From: Apteryx mantelli
Taxonomy: Eukaryota > Chordata > Aves > Apterygiformes > Apterygidae
Reading direction: 5' to 3'
Length of the DNA stretch: 64,000 nt
NCBI RefSeq assembly: GCF_036417845.1
Contig: NC_090020.1
Coordinates: forward strand, 35,510,425 to 35,574,424
The number at the start of each line of letters is the position of its first letter. Within the stretch, counting starts at the first letter, position 1. This document shows positions 59,901 through 64,000 of this stretch, piece by piece. The notes under the pieces were generated by a model that saw nothing but the letters and a program-made list of their open reading frames with translations, was not told the origin of the DNA and searched no databases. The position numbers were made by a program, and so were the translations under genes.

Positions 59901-62900
59901 GGTGAGGAAAATTAGTCTTTGAATGTTACCTATTTTATGAATGCTAATGAGAGATGGCAGCTATGCCATTTTTACTGTACCTCGCGTCTATAATAATGTT
60001 TTGGGGTATTTCCCCAAAGTTATGTTAACAGAGGTGTGCTAACTGTGAGGTGAACAGTCATTCTAATTATCCCACACCAGTTAACATTTATAAACTCCAA
60101 TTTCTAGGAAGAAATTAGAAGTATTGATACATTGATTGGTCCTTTTTCACTTGCTTGAGGGAGGGAAATCTATGCATGTCTAGTGTTCCCTATTAGCAGC
60201 CCCTGAATTTTTCTTCCAACAAATCCACTTCTGTTTTCACTTCTGGGTTTGTGTTAGTGAGCCCTTCTTCTGCTCTGAGGTTATCAGTGGTCAACAGCGG
60301 CTGCATGGATTGAGTCACTATCAGCTCTTGTGTTCAGCAGCTGCTCTGAGCAAAGCTAGATAACACAGAAGTTTGTTGTGTCTGTGCTCGACCGGCCTGC
60401 TGGTTGTCATCTCTGCTTCACCAAGTAGAGGAACGCCAGGTGAAGATATTGCAGAGACTAGGAAATTTCAAACACAGCGCCAGCACAGTCACAGCCAACC
60501 AATGTCACCCTCCCTCTGCAGCTAGCTGCAGCACTGAGAGGCCAGAGAGCATAAATTCAGATTTCATTAATGAATGCAAAGAACTCCATCAAATTCCACT
60601 AGTAAGGGATCAGAATAAATCCTCTCATGCATAAATGCTCTGAAAACATCAGTCTGATTAGCACATCTAGCCAGGCTCACAAAAATGCCCACCTTTTCTT
60701 TCTTCCCGATCCTTCAACTTTGTTTCCTGGGCAAGTAATTAGCTAATGATTTCAGTGTTCAAAGAATCTTTTTGGCTTCCAGCAGGTGAAAAAAAGAGAG
60801 CCAGCACTGGAAGGAAGAGCTCTCTTGACACTGAACAGAACAGACATGGCTGTCCGAGGAGCAGCCATCCTGTCTGCATTCCTGTCCAAAGTGGATACAT
60901 TTGGATGACTGTGCTGAAAAAAGACTGAGAGCAAATATAATTGAGGCACAACTCTAAGATTGACAGCAGCCTTTGATATGAACAGGTCATGCAGACTTTC
61001 TCCTTGGCTTTCGTAAAAATGAATTTTTTCCTTCATGTCTCTCTTGGCTTGAATAGTTTTGTGCTTCTAGTGAACTGTCACTAAACTGTCTGTGGATATC
61101 TAATTTATTCAGCAGCATGGAATTTAGCTGTCCAAATGAATACCCAGACCACATACCAACATAACCAATGCCATGCTGTTCCCAGCAGTCGTCCATCTGT
61201 CCCATTTCTTGACATAACATAGCTATTATTGGTTCTTCCAGAAGAAGAAATTGTGCAGTCCAAGCCAGGAGTTGGCAGCTGATAATATGTGTCAAAGGAT
61301 ACACAGAGATTTTCACTAATTTTTGAATTTCATCTCAAATTTGGAAATGAAAAATACAAACTGGAACACAACTCTGGAAAATCACCCATCCATGATTTAA
61401 TGTACAAGCTACCACCATGCTAAGATGCCTTGTTGCTTCAGGAGTTCCAGGTTGGCCTATGCCTTGAAGCAGGAGCGCTGCCGTCCTTTCCAAAATTGTA
61501 GTTAGTTTTTTCTAATACTTGTTATGACTGTTTAATTCCAATTTTGAATACTTCTTCAGTGCTCCTTTAGAAAGTGGAATTCATGGATTTGATTTTTATT
61601 GTGTGAAAGCTGTACTTCTTTTTATCATCTTGCATTTTGTTCAGTTACGTTCATACAATAACTGCTCTACCCACGTTAGCATTACAAGAAACCATGATGA
61701 GAACTTCTTGCCATATCTTCTTAAAGCCATTTGTTAATTCCTATACTTTTATCTCTTTCTCCTTCCTTAATATTCCTCAAAAGCCATTGTGTTGTGTTTT
61801 GTCTCAAGTGACTTCATGAGAAACTGCAAGGTTCTCATGGTGCTGTTGAGAAGTACATACTGTAAAAGCTCATTTGAGTGATTTATGCAATTAGGAAAAT
61901 GTACAAGCTGTGGCTCCGGGTCATGCCTCTAATGAAATCCAAATGCAGGTAATGAAGTTGAATTTCAGATTAAAAGTTTTGCACAGCTCTGCCCCAAGCA
62001 ATACAAACTAAAGCAATTCCAAGCTTGTTTGGAAAAAGCGATGTTAAAATTAAAAGAAGAGGAAATGTCATCTATACCATCCCATACAATTGTAATAGTC
62101 ACCTCTAATCTGTCACACCTTCCTCCATTAATTGTCTTCTCACCAGCTTTGATCAGCTGCAGTTTGGTTGTTTTAGGCTTGTCCAAGTAAGGCAGTGAAG
62201 CAGAAAGCAGTATATGTGTGTGTGGCTTAAAGAATGTCGGCTTGTAAACAAGTAGCAGAAAATTTCTAATCAAACACAAAACCACAGATGATTTTCCCAC
62301 AAGATGAGACACAAGCATTATGGGAAGCAATTGGTCAGAGTTTACTCAGGAGTTCGTAGAGTTTTTGCAGATTGAGACGAGAGGCAAAGGGGGGATTGGA
62401 AAATGAATGGAAAGGAATCCCAGCTGAAGTGTTTTCTGATTCACAGCTCAGGTCTGCTGTCCACACACATGGTTTAGGCAGGGAATTGGCTGTTTTTTTT
62501 TCTCATGTGAGTAATGCAATGGCCTTAGTAAGTGGCTTTGATTAAAGGCTACTAAATTCAGCCGGAAATTTTATAGCTGCTGCCAGAACATCACTACCAC
62601 AAAAGAAAGGAAAGATTAGCAGTAACATCCCTGAACTCTGAATATGATAACTTTTGACAAAGAAATCAAAATCTAGGATTGGAATTTTGCTCTTAGGCTG
62701 TCTCTTCTTGATGGGCTGAACAAAGACTTTGGATCTGAGAACTCTTAAACACAGAGAAATGCCAAAAAAGCAGAGAAGTTACCTGAACTCTAACAGCAAG
62801 TCGAAATACAGTAAGCTAAAAGAGAAAACCGTGCAGAGGAAGGACTAAAACCAAAAATGAAATAGCATTGCTATGGGCAAGTTTGGGGGAAGAACCTCCA

Positions 62901-64000
62901 TTACAAAACACCACAGTCTGCAGAAGATGCTAGGTCAGTTGTGTGCAGCAGGCAGGAGAGGTAGCTGCAACAGGCTTGGTAGTTACAGGGCATTTTTTTA
63001 GAACTAGTATCTTCTAATAGCACACCCCACTACTAATGTAGACACAGATTTCCAGGCCACGAGGAACCATTTGGCTGCCACCCTTTTCAACACAGGTCAC
63101 AGTATTTCATCAGCCCTTCCCTTCAGCTTGTATTCAGTTAAAGCCTATCTTCTGGGGTGAATCAAGTCTTGACTGAGAGTTCCCAGGAATAGAGAATCTA
63201 TCACTTCCCTCAGCAATTTGTTCTCAATTTTCATCAGCTCCTCTGTCAAAAAGGTCTGTATCTTACTTCCAACTTTGATTTGCTTGACTTTGATGTGATT
63301 GGTATTAGGTCCTTCCTAGAAGGTTAAAGATGCACTTTGAAACTGGTATTTTGTCCTCTGTGAAAATAATTCTTTTTTTTCCCCTTCTTTTTTTTTTAAA
63401 TGTGAGAATTATGTTTCTTTAAAAAAATAAAGTCATGCTTCAGGTATTTAAGATATACTGCCTAAAAATATTTGAACATAAATAAGCTAATTTTATACTA
63501 ATTTGGCTATAGCTAATATTTTATCATATGTATTTTAAATATACTTAATATGATCAAACTATGGGAAGATACACATCTTAGGCAGGCAAAATAATGCCAT
63601 CTAAGTGCAGGATGTGTGGCAAGTCTTTAACTTCGGGTCAGCCCTAAACAAGATCAGCAGAATGTATTTCCCATTGTATAGAGCCAGAGTAAAACTGAAG
63701 CCCTTGTTCCTCCAGGGAAATCAGTGTGAGCAGAAAAAAACCTCATCCCTGGGCACTAAGCAGGTTAATACTCTAAACGTTTACTCTTTCATACAGGAAT
63801 TGTGCATGAGTGGGAGAGGACTGAATTCTTGGCAGCATGTCACGGACAGGATCAATATGGTGAGACAACATCATCTTATTTCACTAAACCTGCTTTTGAA
63901 AGACCTTGGAGACTGAAATGGAGAACTGGTGGAAGCAGGAGCCTGACTGGAAAAATCTGAATGAGGAAATGAGCTGTAAGGGAGAAAAGAGAGCTTAAAG
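56901..64000. other. Unique non-coding sequence
   Basis: No gene is recognised. The open frames at 60404-60634 (plus) and at 60739-61316 (minus and overlapping plus) are short and domain-free. Pyrimidine- and A-rich low-complexity runs lie near 63372-63430. The window ends in unique sequence. Confidence 0.45.
59175..59207 (+). other. Microexon-like segment (candidate only)
   Basis: A very strong acceptor (TTTCTCTTTTCTGCAG ending 59174) is followed 33 bases later by a moderate donor (TTG/GTAGGA). The phase-0 reading is ITEKLKRWKLL. It is short enough to be open by chance; the acceptor is the main evidence. Confidence 0.15.

Noticed and set aside
60404-60634. Plus-strand open frame of 76 codons with coiled-coil-like start
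   Set aside because: No homology recognised, no splice sites at its ends, and too short to separate from chance.

Overview
The window looks like intergenic or intronic DNA from a bird. The evidence is CR1 (chicken repeat 1) LINE retroposons with the typical short ATTCTRTG-type 3' ends, low overall repeat density, AT-rich background and short microsatellites. The species cannot be read from the sequence; crocodilian or turtle DNA also carries CR1 but usually has denser repeats. I found no RNA gene, CRISPR array, bacterial operon or confident host protein-coding gene. Nearly all open frames of 60 to 145 codons are at the length expected by chance.

Layout: (1) 1-5170 is unique sequence with a MIR-like SINE remnant near 3.0 kb and two exon-like stretches at 2749-2859 and 4342-4377. 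(2) 5171-5794 is a probable solo LTR of an endogenous retrovirus, with octamer, AP-1, TATA-like, splice-donor and AATAAA signals. (3) 7238-9018, minus strand, is a 5'-truncated CR1 whose reverse transcriptase frame carries one nonsense codon and a lost catalytic aspartate. (4) 9019-26644 is unique AT-rich sequence with a MIR-like remnant, a GC-richer patch at 11.2-11.6 kb, an AT-rich island at 15.84-16.01 kb, a possible conserved non-coding block near 16.7 kb and an exon-like stretch at 22067-22207. (5) 26645-28360, plus strand, is a GAGAACTC minisatellite directly abutting a second 5'-truncated CR1 whose reverse transcriptase frame is fully open. (6) 28361-50156 is unique sequence with microsatellites, two short tandem duplications, a decayed old CR1 tail at 42.75-43.19 kb and a perfect palindrome at 43.52 kb. 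(7) 50157-51288, minus strand, is a third young CR1, followed by a MIR-like remnant. (8) 51606-64000 is unique sequence with a small palindromic microsatellite, a GC-richer block at 56.7-56.9 kb and one microexon-like site.

The recognisable genes are therefore all parts of mobile elements. The three young CR1 copies are 5'-truncated, lack the endonuclease half of ORF2, and differ from one another by only a few percent by eye where compared, so the family was active fairly recently. No new multi-gene system is visible. The most useful leads are the LTR with a splice donor inside its predicted transcript, the CR1/minisatellite junction, and several splice-flanked open segments that could be exons of an unrecognised host transcript.
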